Assembly: GCA_030348385.1 (NCBI GenBank)
Contig: JAUCFP010000006.1
Location: forward strand, 1 to 64,000
DNA: 64,000 nt
Direction of reading: 5' to 3'
From: Cytobacillus sp. NJ13
GTDB lineage: Bacteria; Bacillota; Bacilli; Bacillales; Cytobacillaceae
Shown here: positions 26,632 to 36,321 of the stretch, piece after piece
How positions within the stretch are numbered: the first letter of the stretch is position 1
Layout: the number at the start of each line of letters is the position of its first letter
Made by a program: the position numbers and the translations under genes
Notes under the pieces: model-generated
What the model was told of the DNA's origin: nothing
Databases searched by the model: none
The model's input: the letters and a program-made list of their open reading frames with translations, nothing else

Positions 26632-27426
26632 GTGGGAACGATTCTAGATAAAATACTGGCTGAAAAAAGAAAAGAAGTCATCGTACTGCAGCAGGAAAAA
26701 GAATACCTTCAAGCTGGGGAAACCATAATTAAACGCTCATTTATTAACAAGCTTGCATCAGGCAGTGAACTGGCTGTGATTGCCGAATTCAAAAGAGCTT
26801 CACCTTCAAAAGGTGATATAAATACCGGACAAAATCCGAAAGATCAGGCATTATTTTATAAAAAGTATGGTGCCGATGCCATTTCCGTTTTAACAGACAA
26901 CAGGTTTTTTAAAGGCAGCTTTGCTGATCTGTCAGCTGTTAGAGAGACAGTCGGCCTGCCTATCCTTTGCAAAGACTTCATTATAGACGAAGTGCAAGTT
27001 TTAAAGGCAAAAGCATCAGGGGCGAACCTTATTTTGCTCATTGCTGCTGCCATGGAAGCTGAACGGCTTAAAGAGCTTTTCGATTTTGCTGAAGGTGAAG
27101 GCCTTGAAGTATTAATGGAAGTTCATAATGAAGAAGAGCTGGAAATAGCTCTGAAAACCGGTGCACGGCTGATCGGAGTCAACAACCGGAATTTAAAAAC
27201 TTTCGAAGTAGACCTTGGTGTAACAGAAAAACTTGCACCGCTAATAAAGAATGCAGGGAGATTCCTGATTAGTGAAAGCGGGATTAAGTCAGAAGAAGAT
27301 GTACTGCGTGTAATTGCAGCAGGAGCAAACGCCATTCTTGTCGGAGAAGCATTTATGAAAGCTGATAACCTGGAAGGGCTTTTGAAGGCCATGAAGCTTC
27401 CTTTGCAGGGGGCTGTCAAACAATGA
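26632..27426 (+). CDS. trpC: Indole-3-glycerol phosphate synthase
   Basis: A 264-residue TIM-barrel enzyme that closes the indole ring. The signatures IAEFKRASPSKGDI, LCKDFIIDEVQV, GVNNRNLKTFEVDL and SESGIKSEEDV are intact. Start is GTG directly after the trpD stop, with AGAGGTGAT upstream. It overlaps trpF by ATGA. Confidence 0.96.
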   Translation: MGTILDKILAEKRKEVIVLQQEKEYLQAGETIIKRSFINKLASGSELAVIAEFKRASPSKGDINTGQNPKDQALFYKKYGADAISVLTDNRFFKGSFADLSAVRETVGLPILCKDFIIDEVQVLKAKASGANLILLIAAAMEAERLKELFDFAEGEGLEVLMEVHNEEELEIALKTGARLIGVNNRNLKTFEVDLGVTEKLAPLIKNAGRFLISESGIKSEEDVLRVIAAGANAILVGEAFMKADNLEGLLKAMKLPLQGAVKQ

Positions 27427-28046
27427 AGGTGAAGATTTGCGGAATTAGAGATATCAGCACGGCACTTTCTGCCATTGAAAGCGGTGCGGATGCCCTGGGA
27501 TTTGTTTTTGCTGAAAGCAAAAGAAAAATTCATCCTGTGGCAGCAGGGGAGATAATTAGAGAGCTTCCCGGAGAAGTTTTGAAAGTCGGAGTGTTTGTAA
27601 ATGAAACGAAAGAGACCATTGAGGAAATAGCAAGTGTTTCAGGGATCAATGTCATTCAGCTTCATGGAGATGAAACGCCGGAATTTTGCAGCTCATTTTC
27701 TTTTCCAGTTATAAAAGCTCTGAGCATTGGTTCACCAGATGATCTATCCCAACTGGATGAATATTCATGTGAATACATCCTTCTTGATAGTCCAAAAGGA
27801 AAGTATCGAGGGGGCAACGGGGTATCATTTGACTGGTCGATATTAAATGAAAAATCAACACAGGACAAAAAAATGATCCTCGCTGGAGGGCTCATTCCTG
27901 AAAATGTGGGGGAAGGAATTAAAGCAGCCAATCCTTATATGGTTGATGTAAGCAGCGGGGTTGAGACTGAAGGGAAGAAAGATCTGGAGAAAATAAAAAG
28001 ATTCATAGATAACGCTACACTTGTGGAGAGGGAGGAAGTAAAATGA
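27423..28046 (+). CDS. trpF: Phosphoribosylanthranilate isomerase
   Basis: A 207-residue TIM-barrel isomerase. The catalytic cysteine is in VKICGIRD and the general acid aspartate in [14 protein letters not shown]; the phosphate loop is VDVSSGVE. It is a separate gene, not fused to trpC, and overlaps both neighbours by four bases. Confidence 0.95.
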   Translation: MKVKICGIRDISTALSAIESGADALGFVFAESKRKIHPVAAGEIIRELPGEVLKVGVFVNETKETIEEIASVSGINVIQLHGDETPEFCSSFSFPVIKALSIGSPDDLSQLDEYSCEYILLDSPKGKYRGGNGVSFDWSILNEKSTQDKKMILAGGLIPENVGEGIKAANPYMVDVSSGVETEGKKDLEKIKRFIDNATLVEREEVK

Positions 28047-29248
28047 ACGCAGCTTACACATTGCCAGATGAACGAGGTCATTTTGGGGAATTTGGAGGAA
28101 GGTATGTGCCGGAGACACTTATGCAGGCCATTCTTGAATTGGAAGAGGAGTATAAGAAAGCGCAAGCTGATGAAGGTTTTCAGAAAGAGCTGCAGGCTTT
28201 GCTGAAAGACTATGTCGGGCGTGAAACTCCTCTTTATTTTGCGGAGAACCTCACAAAATACGCCGGCGGTGCGAAGGTCTATCTTAAAAGAGAAGATTTG
28301 AATCATACAGGTGCCCATAAAATAAACAACTCACTGGGCCAGGCTCTATTGGCGCTGCGAATGGGAAAAAGAAAAATAGTAGCTGAGACGGGTGCAGGGC
28401 AGCATGGAGTCGCAACAGCAACTGCATGTGCGCTTTTAAATCTTGAATGCATTATTTTTATGGGTGAAGAGGACATCAGGAGACAGCAGCTGAACGTATT
28501 TAGAATGGAACTGCTTGGAGCGAAAGTTGTAGGGGTGAAATCGGGAAGTGCCACATTAAAAGATGCAGTCAACGAAGCACTCCGCTACTGGGTGACAAAT
28601 GTCGAGGATACACATTACATCCTTGGCTCTGTCATGGGACCTCATCCTTTTCCTATGATTGTACGGGATTTTCAAAGTGTTATCGGAAATGAGACCAAGG
28701 TGCAATACCTTGAAAAAGAAGGTAAGCTCCCTGATGCAGTTGTAGCCTGCATTGGCGGAGGAAGCAATTCAATGGGAATGTTCTATCCTTTCATAAAAGA
28801 TGAAACTGTCCGCATGATTGGGGTGGAGGCGGCTGGATTGGGAACAGATACTGAGAAGCATGCCGCATCTTTAACAAAAGGAACTCCTGGAGTTCTTCAT
28901 GGGGCATTAATGTATTTGCTTCAGGACGAACACGGACAAATTCAGGAGGCCCATTCCATCTCAGCCGGGCTTGATTATCCCGGAGTTGGCCCGGAACACA
29001 GTTATTTGAAAGACAGCGGAAGAGCCGAGTATGAATCCATCACAGACGATGAGGCGCTGGATGCATTAAAGCTTTTATGCAAACTGGAAGGCATTATTCC
29101 TGCGCTGGAAAGCTCCCATGCCGTTGCCTATGCATTAAAGCTTGCACCGCAAATGAAAAAAGACGAAGGCCTTGTCATCTGTTTATCTGGCAGAGGAGAT
29201 AAAGATGTAGAAACTGTAAGAGCAAAATTAGGAGGGAAAGGACAATGA
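28043..29248 (+). CDS. trpB: Tryptophan synthase beta chain
   Basis: A 401-residue PLP enzyme that condenses indole with serine. The PLP lysine lies in [15 protein letters not shown], and [13 protein letters not shown] and the [10 protein letters not shown] phosphate loop are present. GAGGAAG precedes the ATG; it overlaps trpF and trpA by ATGA, as expected for stoichiometric TrpAB assembly. Confidence 0.97.
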   Translation: MNAAYTLPDERGHFGEFGGRYVPETLMQAILELEEEYKKAQADEGFQKELQALLKDYVGRETPLYFAENLTKYAGGAKVYLKREDLNHTGAHKINNSLGQALLALRMGKRKIVAETGAGQHGVATATACALLNLECIIFMGEEDIRRQQLNVFRMELLGAKVVGVKSGSATLKDAVNEALRYWVTNVEDTHYILGSVMGPHPFPMIVRDFQSVIGNETKVQYLEKEGKLPDAVVACIGGGSNSMGMFYPFIKDETVRMIGVEAAGLGTDTEKHAASLTKGTPGVLHGALMYLLQDEHGQIQEAHSISAGLDYPGVGPEHSYLKDSGRAEYESITDDEALDALKLLCKLEGIIPALESSHAVAYALKLAPQMKKDEGLVICLSGRGDKDVETVRAKLGGKGQ

Positions 29249-30030
29249 ACCGGGTTGAAAAAGTTTTTCAGAGCCTAAAGCAAAACAACGAAAAAGCATT
29301 TGTGCCATATATAATGGCCGGGGATGGAGGCTTAGAGACACTGGCCGAGAAAATCACTTTCCTCGAAAAAGCGGGAGCAACTGCCATTGAAATTGGGATT
29401 CCGTTTTCGGATCCGGTTGCCGATGGGCCAGTAATCCAGCAAGCTGGCATTCGAGCATTAGAAGCCGGAACAACACTTAGAGGCGTCCTGGCTAAAATTG
29501 CGGAAATCCGGCCTATTGTTCACATCCCGCTTATCTTTATGACATACATGAATCCGATCATGGCATATGGCATTGGCAACTTTATTTCTGATGCCTCCAG
29601 GTCTGGGGTGGACGGCTTAATATTGCCTGATCTTCCTGCAGAAGAAGAGGAGATAATTGCGCCAATCGCAGAGAGAGCTGGAATCGAAATCATCCGGCTT
29701 GTGACCTTAACCAGTCCACTGGAGCGGATCCAGGCTATTGCGAGCAAGGGGAAAGGCTTTCTATACGCTGTAACGGTTAATGGCATCACAGGTGCAAGAA
29801 AAGAATTTAAAGAGGAGCTCGGAAAGCATTTGAAGAATGTTAAAGATGTAAGTCCGATACCAGTATTGGCCGGATTCGGAATTTCTGAACCGGATCATGT
29901 AAAAGAAATGAACCAGCATTGTGACGGGGTAATCGTTGGAAGCAAGATCATAGAACTTTTTCAAAGCGGTGAGTTAGCTAAAGTTGAAGAGCTGATCGCT
30001 TCATCTAAAAAAGAAGAAATTAAATTGTGA
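29245..30030 (+). CDS. trpA: Tryptophan synthase alpha chain
   Basis: A 261-residue TIM-barrel lyase that releases indole from indole-3-glycerol phosphate and passes it to TrpB. Catalytic residues lie in [19 protein letters not shown] and [12 protein letters not shown]; the phosphate loop is AGFGIS. It is the last gene of the operon and is followed by a terminator. Confidence 0.96.
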   Translation: MNRVEKVFQSLKQNNEKAFVPYIMAGDGGLETLAEKITFLEKAGATAIEIGIPFSDPVADGPVIQQAGIRALEAGTTLRGVLAKIAEIRPIVHIPLIFMTYMNPIMAYGIGNFISDASRSGVDGLILPDLPAEEEEIIAPIAERAGIEIIRLVTLTSPLERIQAIASKGKGFLYAVTVNGITGARKEFKEELGKHLKNVKDVSPIPVLAGFGISEPDHVKEMNQHCDGVIVGSKIIELFQSGELAKVEELIASSKKEEIKL

Positions 30031-30034
30031 AACA

Positions 30035-30067
30035 AAAGCTTTCTCCTTGATGGAGGAGGCTTTTTAT
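30035..30067 (+). terminator. trp operon terminator
   Basis: AAAGCTTTCTCC and GGAGGAGGCTTT pair with minor bulges over a TTGAT-type loop and run into TTTTATTT. Confidence 0.85.
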
Positions 30068-30105
30068 TTGATTAAGCCCATTTTTTAAAATATTTATTGT
30101 AAAGG

Positions 30106-30133
30106 TTGACATGCAAAGTGAATACATTATAAT
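30106..30133 (+). promoter_or_regulatory. Promoter of the ABC importer operon
   Basis: Consensus TTGACA and TATAAT are separated by 16 bp, 50 bases before the ATPase gene. I recognise no riboswitch or operator in the leader. Confidence 0.75.
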
Positions 30134-30184
30134 TACAAGTAATCCGAGTAAATTAATGAGATTTATGGGAATAGGTGATTTTGA

Positions 30185-30973
30185 ATGTTCATTGAGATAA
30201 ACGATGTGAATAAACAATATAGGGATAAAGAAAATCGTCCTGTTGACGTCCTGAAAGATATTAATTTATCCATTGAAAAAGGCCAGTTTGTTTCAATTTT
30301 AGGCCCTTCAGGATGCGGAAAGTCAACCCTTCTTTCAATCGTCGCAGGGCTGACTAAAACAACTTCAGGCCAAATTCAAATTGATGGAAAAACCATAACA
30401 AAACCCGGAAAAGACAGGGGAATGGTTTTCCAGCAGGCAGCCTTATTTCCTTGGCTGACAGTCATGGAAAATGTCACGTTTCCACTGAAAAAAGAAATGA
30501 AGAAGAAGGATGCAGAGGAAACAGCACTTAAATATCTGCAAATGGTTCAGCTGGGTAAATATATATCCCATTATCCTCATGAACTTTCTGGAGGAATGCA
30601 GCAGAGGGTCGCGATTGCGAGAGCGCTTGCGATGAACCCGGAAACACTATTAATGGATGAACCATTCGGAGCTCTTGATGAACAGACCCGTTCACGTCTG
30701 CACGGACAGCTGGAAAACATCTGGACTGAGACGAAGAAAACCATTCTTTTTGTTACTCATAGCATCTCAGAATCTATTAAACTCTCAGATCGAATCATTG
30801 TTATGGGAACAAAGCCGGGAATCATTTTACAGGATATAACGGTTGACATACCCAGACCCCGTGAGGAACACAAAAAAGAAATGCTTGAGATTGAAGACCA
30901 CATTATGAAATACCTGAAGAAGGAAATTGATAAAGTTGTAAGTGAGGAAATCCAATATGCAAACAGCCATTAA
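30185..30973 (+). CDS. ABC transporter ATPase, nitrate/sulfonate/taurine type
   Basis: A 262-residue nucleotide-binding subunit of an importer of the SsuB/TauB/NrtD group. Walker A is GPSGCGKST, the Q-loop is FQQAALFPW, the signature is LSGGMQQR and Walker B is LLMDEPFGALD. AATAGGTGAT precedes the ATG. It is followed, overlapping by 17 bases, by the permease and then the binding protein. Confidence 0.92.
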   Translation: MFIEINDVNKQYRDKENRPVDVLKDINLSIEKGQFVSILGPSGCGKSTLLSIVAGLTKTTSGQIQIDGKTITKPGKDRGMVFQQAALFPWLTVMENVTFPLKKEMKKKDAEETALKYLQMVQLGKYISHYPHELSGGMQQRVAIARALAMNPETLLMDEPFGALDEQTRSRLHGQLENIWTETKKTILFVTHSISESIKLSDRIIVMGTKPGIILQDITVDIPRPREEHKKEMLEIEDHIMKYLKKEIDKVVSEEIQYANSH

Positions 30974-31712
30974 AAGGATCATATTTTTTGCAGCCATCAT
31001 TGCATTTTGGGAAATTGGATCACGTCTAGAGCTTTGGCATCCTCTGATTTTCCCTTCCCTGTCCAGTGTATTCAGTGCTCTTGTTGAAGGGTTCCAGGAT
31101 AAAACTCTTATCTATGATTTAATCGCCAGTTTTAAACGGCTCGCAGTCGGTTTAACGATCAGCCTTATTATTGGGACTCTGATTGGAATTCTTTTAGGGA
31201 AATCCAAAACAGCTGATGAAACACTGGGTGCAGTCATCCTCGCCTTACAAAGTGTTCCCAGCATCGTCTGGCTGCCGATCGCGATTATGTGGTTTGGCTT
31301 AAATGAAAAGGCTGTTATTTTTGTAACCATACTTGGCGGGACATTTGTAATGGCTCTGAACATGAGAACAGGGATTAAAAATGTTTCACCATTATATATC
31401 AAGGCAGCTCAGACAATGGGTGCGAATGGAATTGACTTATTCACAAGAGTCATCTTTCCAGCATCAATTCCATACGTTGTCACTGGCTCACGACTTGCCT
31501 GGGCATTTGCCTGGCGCGCACTGATGGCCGGTGAGCTTTTAAGCACAGGACCAGGATTGGGCTACACACTTCGATATGCTTCAGACTTTGGAAGAATGGA
31601 CATCGTTATAGGTGTCATGATTATCATTGGAGCTATTGGAATGATTGTTGACCAATTCATCTTCCAGCGCATTGAAAAATCAGTCATAAAAAAATGGGGA
31701 CTTGAGTCTTAA
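30957..31712 (+). CDS. ABC transporter permease, nitrate/sulfonate/taurine type
   Basis: A 251-residue permease with six predicted spans. The coupling EAA loop reads IKAAQTMGANGIDLFTRVIFP, and the WRALMAGELL segment is typical of SsuC/TauC proteins. The ATG five codons into the open frame is preferred because GTGAGGA lies nine bases upstream. It overlaps the ATPase gene, so the subunits are translationally coupled. Confidence 0.92.
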   Translation: MQTAIKRIIFFAAIIAFWEIGSRLELWHPLIFPSLSSVFSALVEGFQDKTLIYDLIASFKRLAVGLTISLIIGTLIGILLGKSKTADETLGAVILALQSVPSIVWLPIAIMWFGLNEKAVIFVTILGGTFVMALNMRTGIKNVSPLYIKAAQTMGANGIDLFTRVIFPASIPYVVTGSRLAWAFAWRALMAGELLSTGPGLGYTLRYASDFGRMDIVIGVMIIIGAIGMIVDQFIFQRIEKSVIKKWGLES

Positions 31713-31728
31713 TTTTGGAGGGGTATTA

Positions 31729-32721
31729 ATGAAAAAGGCTATTTTATGGGTTGCTGTATTATTTACTTTCACCGGGCTGCTTGCCGGCTGCGGATCTTCT
31801 GAGAAGAGCAGCGGTGAGGAAGACAAGATTGTCATCGGTTATTTCCCGAATATCAATCATGTGCCAGCAATGGTTGCAAAAGATCAAGGCTATTTTGAAG
31901 AACAGCTTGGAGATGGAACTAAAGTAGAATACAAGACATTTGCTGAAGGCGGTTCATTCATGACTGCCCTGAAAACAGGCGACATTGATGCAGGTCTTGT
32001 AGGACCTGGGCCAGCAATGAACAACTTCTCAACCGGAGCTGATGTTAAAATTATCGCCGGTGCCTCAACTGGCGGAACAGTTGTTCTTGCCAGAGAGGGA
32101 GTAGAAATTAACTCACTTGAAGACTTCCAGGGAAAAACGTTTATTACACCTGGCGTGGGCTGCACACATGATGTCCAGTATGAAACATATCTTGAAGAAG
32201 CCGGCATCACTTCAGCTCGCATTGGCGGTACCATGAAGCATTTAACAGGCAACCCTGCGCAATATGCAAGTATGCTGAAAACAGGTAAAGTCGATATTGC
32301 GGTTGCTCCCGAACCATGGGCAGCTGTCATTGAACAGGAAACAAACGCGGAAGTCGTAATTGGCTGGGATGAAGTATCCTTCGGAGAAACACTTCCGGCA
32401 TCAGTATTGGTTGCTACTGGCGAAGCTGTGAAGAACAGCCCTGAAAAAGTACAGAAAATCGTTGATGCACATAAAGATGCAGTTAAATTTATCGAAGAAA
32501 ATCCTGAAGAAGCAAAAGCAATTACTATCAAAGACATTAAAGAAGTGACTGGCCAGGAACTGGAAAAAGAAGTCGTAGACCGCGCCTGGGAAAGAATTGG
32601 GTTCACTTACGATGTTGATGCAGACACAATCCAGGAATTTGCGGATTCATCCTACACTTTAAAATTCCTGAAAGATAAACCTGAATTCAGTGAACTGATT
32701 GCGAACAATTTTATTAAATAA
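31729..32721 (+). CDS. ABC transporter substrate-binding lipoprotein
   Basis: A 330-residue lipoprotein: a hydrophobic signal ends in the lipobox LLAGC, so Cys is lipidated and the protein sits outside the membrane. The mature part is an SsuA/TauA/NrtA-like binding fold (IVIGYFPNINHVPAMVAKDQG, GDIDAGLVGPGPAMN). The substrate cannot be fixed from sequence; sulfonates, nitrate and a thiamine precursor are all carried by relatives. TTGGAGGGG precedes the ATG. A terminator follows. Confidence 0.9.
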   Translation: MKKAILWVAVLFTFTGLLAGCGSSEKSSGEEDKIVIGYFPNINHVPAMVAKDQGYFEEQLGDGTKVEYKTFAEGGSFMTALKTGDIDAGLVGPGPAMNNFSTGADVKIIAGASTGGTVVLAREGVEINSLEDFQGKTFITPGVGCTHDVQYETYLEEAGITSARIGGTMKHLTGNPAQYASMLKTGKVDIAVAPEPWAAVIEQETNAEVVIGWDEVSFGETLPASVLVATGEAVKNSPEKVQKIVDAHKDAVKFIEENPEEAKAITIKDIKEVTGQELEKEVVDRAWERIGFTYDVDADTIQEFADSSYTLKFLKDKPEFSELIANNFIK

Positions 32722-32731
32722 TCATACTTGG

Positions 32732-32761
32732 ACCGGAGCCCGGATGGGTTCCGGTTTTTTG
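32732..32761 (+). terminator. ABC importer operon terminator
   Basis: ACCGGAGCCC and GGGTTCCGGT pair over a short GGAT loop and run into TTTTTT. 32762-32962 shows no supported gene. Confidence 0.88.
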
Positions 32762-32962
32762 GTCCTGCAGGGGAAAGGAAATTTGATTGGCCCAATTATG
32801 AAAGGTTCCAGAGCGAAAATGAGATACCGCGGCGCGAATATCCTGCTGGATGGCTCAGTTATGGGGAAGCAAGTGTGATAGAGCAAAAAACTATAAAATC
32901 AGCGCAATAACCTATGCTGGCGACACAATTTACATCAGCATGAAGCAATAATGATAGAAACT

Positions 32963-33232
32963 CCGCGCACAAAAGTAACCTGCCTGCACGAACCAGAAGC
33001 CTACCCGTGCAGAAGGAGCACATCCGCACGTAACTCACCGGGATCCGCGCACAAAAGTAACATTCCCGCGCAAAAGAGAAGCCTGCCCGCGCATAAAAAC
33101 GTGCTATCCGCGCAGAAAGATTTCAACCCGCGCGTAACTCACCTTAAACCGCGCGCAAAAGTACCATTCCCGCGCAAATCAGAAGCCCGCCCGCGCATTA
33201 AAGCATACACTCCGCGCGGAAAGAGCCGACCC
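32963..33232. repeat. CGCGC-centred tandem array, period about 20.75 nt
   Basis: Thirteen diverged units each carry CCGCGC (or CCTGCA, CCGTGC, CCGCAC) followed by a purine-rich AAAAGTAAC-like arm. The first and last CCGCGC are 249 bases apart over 12 intervals, i.e. 20.75 nt per unit, two helical turns. GC content is far above the flanks. An open frame crosses the array as 7-residue units (for example PAQKRSL), but no ribosome site precedes it, so I treat it as non-coding DNA. The array fills most of the 630-base gap between the ABC operon and lemA. Confidence 0.8.
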
Positions 33233-33354
33233 TCACAAATTTAACCAGTTCTCCAAAAACCAATCAGCAAGCCAATCTCCTGGTTTAACTTTCGCCCAAA
33301 AAAGGAAAAATACCATGCAAGTGACAAAACAACTTAGAAACAGGAGTGGCGCAA

Positions 33355-33933
33355 ATGAAAAAAGGTATGGGTGTTTTAATTGCCGTTATTGCGGCAGTAG
33401 TCATAGCAGGTATGATGCTGATGTCCAGTTATAACGGGTTTGTAAGCACAGAGGAAAATGTGGACCAGGCTTATTCCCAAATTGAGAACCAGCTGCAGCG
33501 AAGGCTGGATTTGATTCCTAATCTGGTAAATACTGTTAAGGGATATGCTGCACACGAGAAGGAGACAATTCAGGCAATATCAGATGCTCGTGCGAGATTG
33601 GCGGGAGCGGGGTCACCTGAAGAGGAAGCAGCCGCAAACGCCGAGCTGTCAAGCGCTTTGAGCCGTCTGCTTGTAGTGGTGGAGAACTATCCCAATTTAA
33701 AAGCGGATAAGCAGTTTACTCAATTAATGGACGAGCTTGCGGGTACGGAAAATCGGATTTCGGTTGCCCGAAAGGATTATAATGACCAGGTTGCTGTTTA
33801 TAACAAAAAAGTAAAAAGTTTTCCGGGTGCAATCGTCGCAGGGATAACAGGCTTTGATGAAAAAGAGTATTTTAGGGCGGATCCGCTGGCAAATGAAGCA
33901 CCTGAAGTTGACTTCGGAGGCAATGGAGAATGA
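33355..33933 (+). CDS. lemA: LemA family protein
   Basis: A 192-residue protein with one N-terminal membrane span (about residues 4-24) and a long helical domain with the LemA core [20 protein letters not shown] and [17 protein letters not shown], plus [19 protein letters not shown]. The biochemical function of LemA is unknown. The ATG nine bases after AGGAG is used rather than the GTG three codons earlier. It overlaps the TPM gene by ATGA; this pairing is common. Confidence 0.93.
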   Translation: MKKGMGVLIAVIAAVVIAGMMLMSSYNGFVSTEENVDQAYSQIENQLQRRLDLIPNLVNTVKGYAAHEKETIQAISDARARLAGAGSPEEEAAANAELSSALSRLLVVVENYPNLKADKQFTQLMDELAGTENRISVARKDYNDQVAVYNKKVKSFPGAIVAGITGFDEKEYFRADPLANEAPEVDFGGNGE

Positions 33934-34667
33934 TCATTCGTAGGGTCTCTTTGACCCTTCTTTTAGTAAATTTAATAATGGGGGCATTCCAAGTCCATGC
34001 AGATGAATCCATACCGCAGCCTGCCGGAGATATTTATGTCCAGGATTTTGCGGACGTCCTGAATGACCAGGAAAAATCTGAATTAAATAGCCTGGGGAGG
34101 CAGTTGGAAGAAAAGACATCTGCACAGGTTGCAGTTTTAACTGTTGGAACTACTGGAGACAGACCGATTGAAGAATATGCAAATGAAGCTTTCCGGTCTT
34201 ATGGCATAGGCAGTGCTGCAGAGAATAATGGTGTCCTATTGGTTGTGGCCATGCAGGATCGGAAGGTGCGGATTGAGGTTGGTTATGGGCTTGAAGGCGA
34301 GATTCCCGATGGAAAAGCAGGCAGGATTCTAGATGAAGTTACCCTTCCATATCTTCAGGATGGCCAGCCCAATAGAGCGGTAATTGAAACCTATAAGGTG
34401 CTTGTACAGGAAGCTGCCGGAGAAGAAGTGAATTTAGGTGGAGAGTATGCTGATGCCGGAACACAGGATAAGGGCATTGACATCCCGTCCTGGCTGATAA
34501 TTATAATTGTTGTTGGATTGTTGTTTCTAGACATTAAATTTTTTGGCGGAGCCTTTTCATACGCCATCCTTTCCATTCTCTCAAGAGGGGGAGGCGGAGG
34601 AGGCGGCGGTCCCCGGGGTGGGGGAGGCGGTTCATCCGGCGGAGGTGGAGCCAGCCGCGGCTGGTGA
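33930..34667 (+). CDS. TPM domain membrane protein (YgcG-like)
   Basis: A 245-residue protein: signal peptide (1-23), an extracytoplasmic TPM domain (about 30-155, with [14 protein letters not shown] and [17 protein letters not shown]), a membrane span (about 185-210) and a Gly-rich tail (GGGGGGG repeats ending GGASRGW). TPM proteins are found with LemA and in photosystem repair; here the role is unknown. It overlaps lemA, so the two are likely one unit. Confidence 0.9.
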   Translation: MIIRRVSLTLLLVNLIMGAFQVHADESIPQPAGDIYVQDFADVLNDQEKSELNSLGRQLEEKTSAQVAVLTVGTTGDRPIEEYANEAFRSYGIGSAAENNGVLLVVAMQDRKVRIEVGYGLEGEIPDGKAGRILDEVTLPYLQDGQPNRAVIETYKVLVQEAAGEEVNLGGEYADAGTQDKGIDIPSWLIIIIVVGLLFLDIKFFGGAFSYAILSILSRGGGGGGGGPRGGGGGSSGGGGASRGW

Positions 34668-34706
34668 TAAATGAAGAAGAGAGGGAGCAACTCCCGCTCT
34701 TTTTCA

Positions 34707-35303
34707 TTATTTTATTCCAGTTACACAAACGGTTAATACGGGGCGGGCTTCTTTATACGAAATGGAAATAGAATGGAATCCAGCCGCTTCCATATCTGCT
34801 TTGATCACCTGTCCGAGATTTTTGGCAATGGTGTCATCTGCGCCTTCTTCTCGTGGCTGAACTGTGATGGCAATTATTCCGTCTTCCTCAAGCATCCCAT
34901 ATAGATGCTGAAGTGACTCTCTTGGTTTTGTCCATAATGGATAATTGTTGACTGAAAATATCTTATTATACGTTTTATCAGGGAAGTAATTGTGAACATC
35001 TTTTACGAACAATCTGACCTTCCCCTGCCGAATATAGTCATCATTCAGTTTGGCTGCAGAAGCCTTCATATCTTCGGATACATCAACTCCATCCATTTCT
35101 GCATGGCGGCAGTGATCCATTATATGCCTGATGCTGTAGCCAGGGCCAAAGCCTACTTCTAAAATAGAGTCCCTGCGATTAATCTTTAATTGATTTATTG
35201 TCCATTTGTTAATCTTGCGGTTTTCAAAATACATGATTTTCCCGGCAAGCTTCCCCAGTAATCCTGCGGGTTTCACAAATTGTTTTACTAAAATATCGAA
35301 CAT
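34707..35303 (-). CDS. Class I SAM-dependent methyltransferase
   Basis: A 198-residue cytosolic methyltransferase. The SAM loop is LEVGFGPGYSIR (motif I), followed by DGVDVSEDM and the FSVNNYPLW motif IV region. The target is unknown. The ATG after GAGGTGAGGG is chosen; a GTG three codons upstream lies in the ribosome site. It is convergent with the TPM gene, with an AGAGGGAG/CTCCCGCTCT terminator-like stem between. Confidence 0.85.
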   Translation of the reverse strand: MFDILVKQFVKPAGLLGKLAGKIMYFENRKINKWTINQLKINRRDSILEVGFGPGYSIRHIMDHCRHAEMDGVDVSEDMKASAAKLNDDYIRQGKVRLFVKDVHNYFPDKTYNKIFSVNNYPLWTKPRESLQHLYGMLEEDGIIAITVQPREEGADDTIAKNLGQVIKADMEAAGFHSISISYKEARPVLTVCVTGIK

Positions 35304-35432
35304 GTCCCTCACCTCGTTGTTTAATACTTATATTTAGTCCCTTTAAAGAGGTTCTAAACCTATTCCGTAAAACGGATAAATAATTTTTAACTGGAAAAGG
35401 TACTAATATGAATTAAGATTGGAGGAAGTCCG

Positions 35433-36032
35433 GTGATTTATGGCGAAGATCAATACCGAAAAGATTTAAATCGGTATATTGACAATATCGACAATCAGAT
35501 TCATTCTATTTCCAAAACGCTAGAGGACTTCAGCTGCTGTATTTTATCCGATTTCGAAAACTTGCAGAAGGCGGTAACGGAGGCTCACACAATTGCTTCG
35601 ACTTATTATCTTCAGTCATATTTATCGCCGTATACCAAGGAATATTCGAGCTTATCATTGGGCGCCCAGCATTTATCGGAAAAAAGGCATGGAGGGCTTA
35701 TTGTTGTGGAGAGAAGGCTGCCTATAGGCGATTACCTTCATAATGGGACGCCAATTGGAGCAAAAGTAAGCAGCACTTTGCTTGAAACCATTTTTTATCC
35801 TGGAAACCCATTGCATGACGGGGGGATCTTAATAAAAGAAGATACCATTATTTCTGCAGGCAACATCCTGCCTCTTGCCAATAAAACCATTGAGGGGAAA
35901 AAATTTGGGACAAGGCATAGAGCGGCAATTGGAATTACTGAAAAATCAGATGCTGTTGCCATTGTAGTTTCAGAGGAAACAGGCCGCATTTCTTTTGCAG
36001 TGGAAGGACAGCTGTATACAATCAGGACATAA
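35433..36032 (+). CDS. cdaS: Sporulation diadenylate cyclase CdaS
   Basis: A 199-residue soluble enzyme that makes cyclic di-AMP from two ATP. The DAC domain carries HDGGILI and GTRHRAAIG, the two catalytic motifs. The N-terminal 60 residues form two helices like the autoinhibitory YojJ region of B. subtilis CdaS (207 residues), and no membrane span is present, which separates it from CdaA. Start is GTG after GGAGGAAG. In B. subtilis the gene is forespore-expressed. Confidence 0.9.
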   Translation: MIYGEDQYRKDLNRYIDNIDNQIHSISKTLEDFSCCILSDFENLQKAVTEAHTIASTYYLQSYLSPYTKEYSSLSLGAQHLSEKRHGGLIVVERRLPIGDYLHNGTPIGAKVSSTLLETIFYPGNPLHDGGILIKEDTIISAGNILPLANKTIEGKKFGTRHRAAIGITEKSDAVAIVVSEETGRISFAVEGQLYTIRT

Positions 36033-36060
36033 AAATCCCCCTAAAATGGGGGATTTGTCA

Positions 36061-36219
36061 TTATGACTTCTTATTAATTTGCTTTCCGCTTTTTTTCTGG
36101 CTTTGAGATTTATCATTTCCTGCCTGAAACTCGCTTCCCAGTTCAACATCGTTTCGTTTATCCTGTTTTTCAATTTGGGCTCTCGTTTGATTTGCATTTT
36201 GTCTGCCTTGTTTTGTCAT
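36061..36219 (-). CDS. Small hydrophilic protein, possibly gamma-type SASP-like
   Basis: A 52-residue, Gln/Asn/Lys-rich protein beginning MTKQGRQNANQTRAQIEKQ, with a central GSEFQAGND. GGGAGGA precedes the ATG. The composition and the SEF element faintly recall gamma-type spore proteins, but the typical repeat is missing, so the link is weak. It converges on cdaS with a CCCCC/GGGGG stem between. Confidence 0.55.
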   Translation of the reverse strand: MTKQGRQNANQTRAQIEKQDKRNDVELGSEFQAGNDKSQSQKKSGKQINKKS

Positions 36220-36321
36220 ATTTCATTCCTCCCTGTAAAATAGCTGGCAGTTTTAATATGCGCTATATACGGGAATAGATGAACATTATATTGCTGAATT
36301 GACTTAAAAGAGGTGATTATA

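Noticed and set aside
30185..32721. Firm assignment of the ABC operon to nitrate uptake
   Set aside because: Subunits fit the sulfonate, taurine, nitrate and thiamine-precursor groups alike, and nothing in the flanks decides.
32963..33232. CRISPR array
   Set aside because: Units are contiguous and diverged, with no distinct spacers of constant length and no cas genes in the window.
32951..33244. 97-residue frame over the CGCGC array
   Set aside because: No ribosome site, and the sequence is explained by the tandem DNA repeat; the 7-residue period follows from it. Kept as DNA repeat.
36240..36321. LexA box upstream of the SRAP gene
   Set aside because: GAACATTATATTG is present, but the second half GTTC is missing. 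No SOS site is supported.
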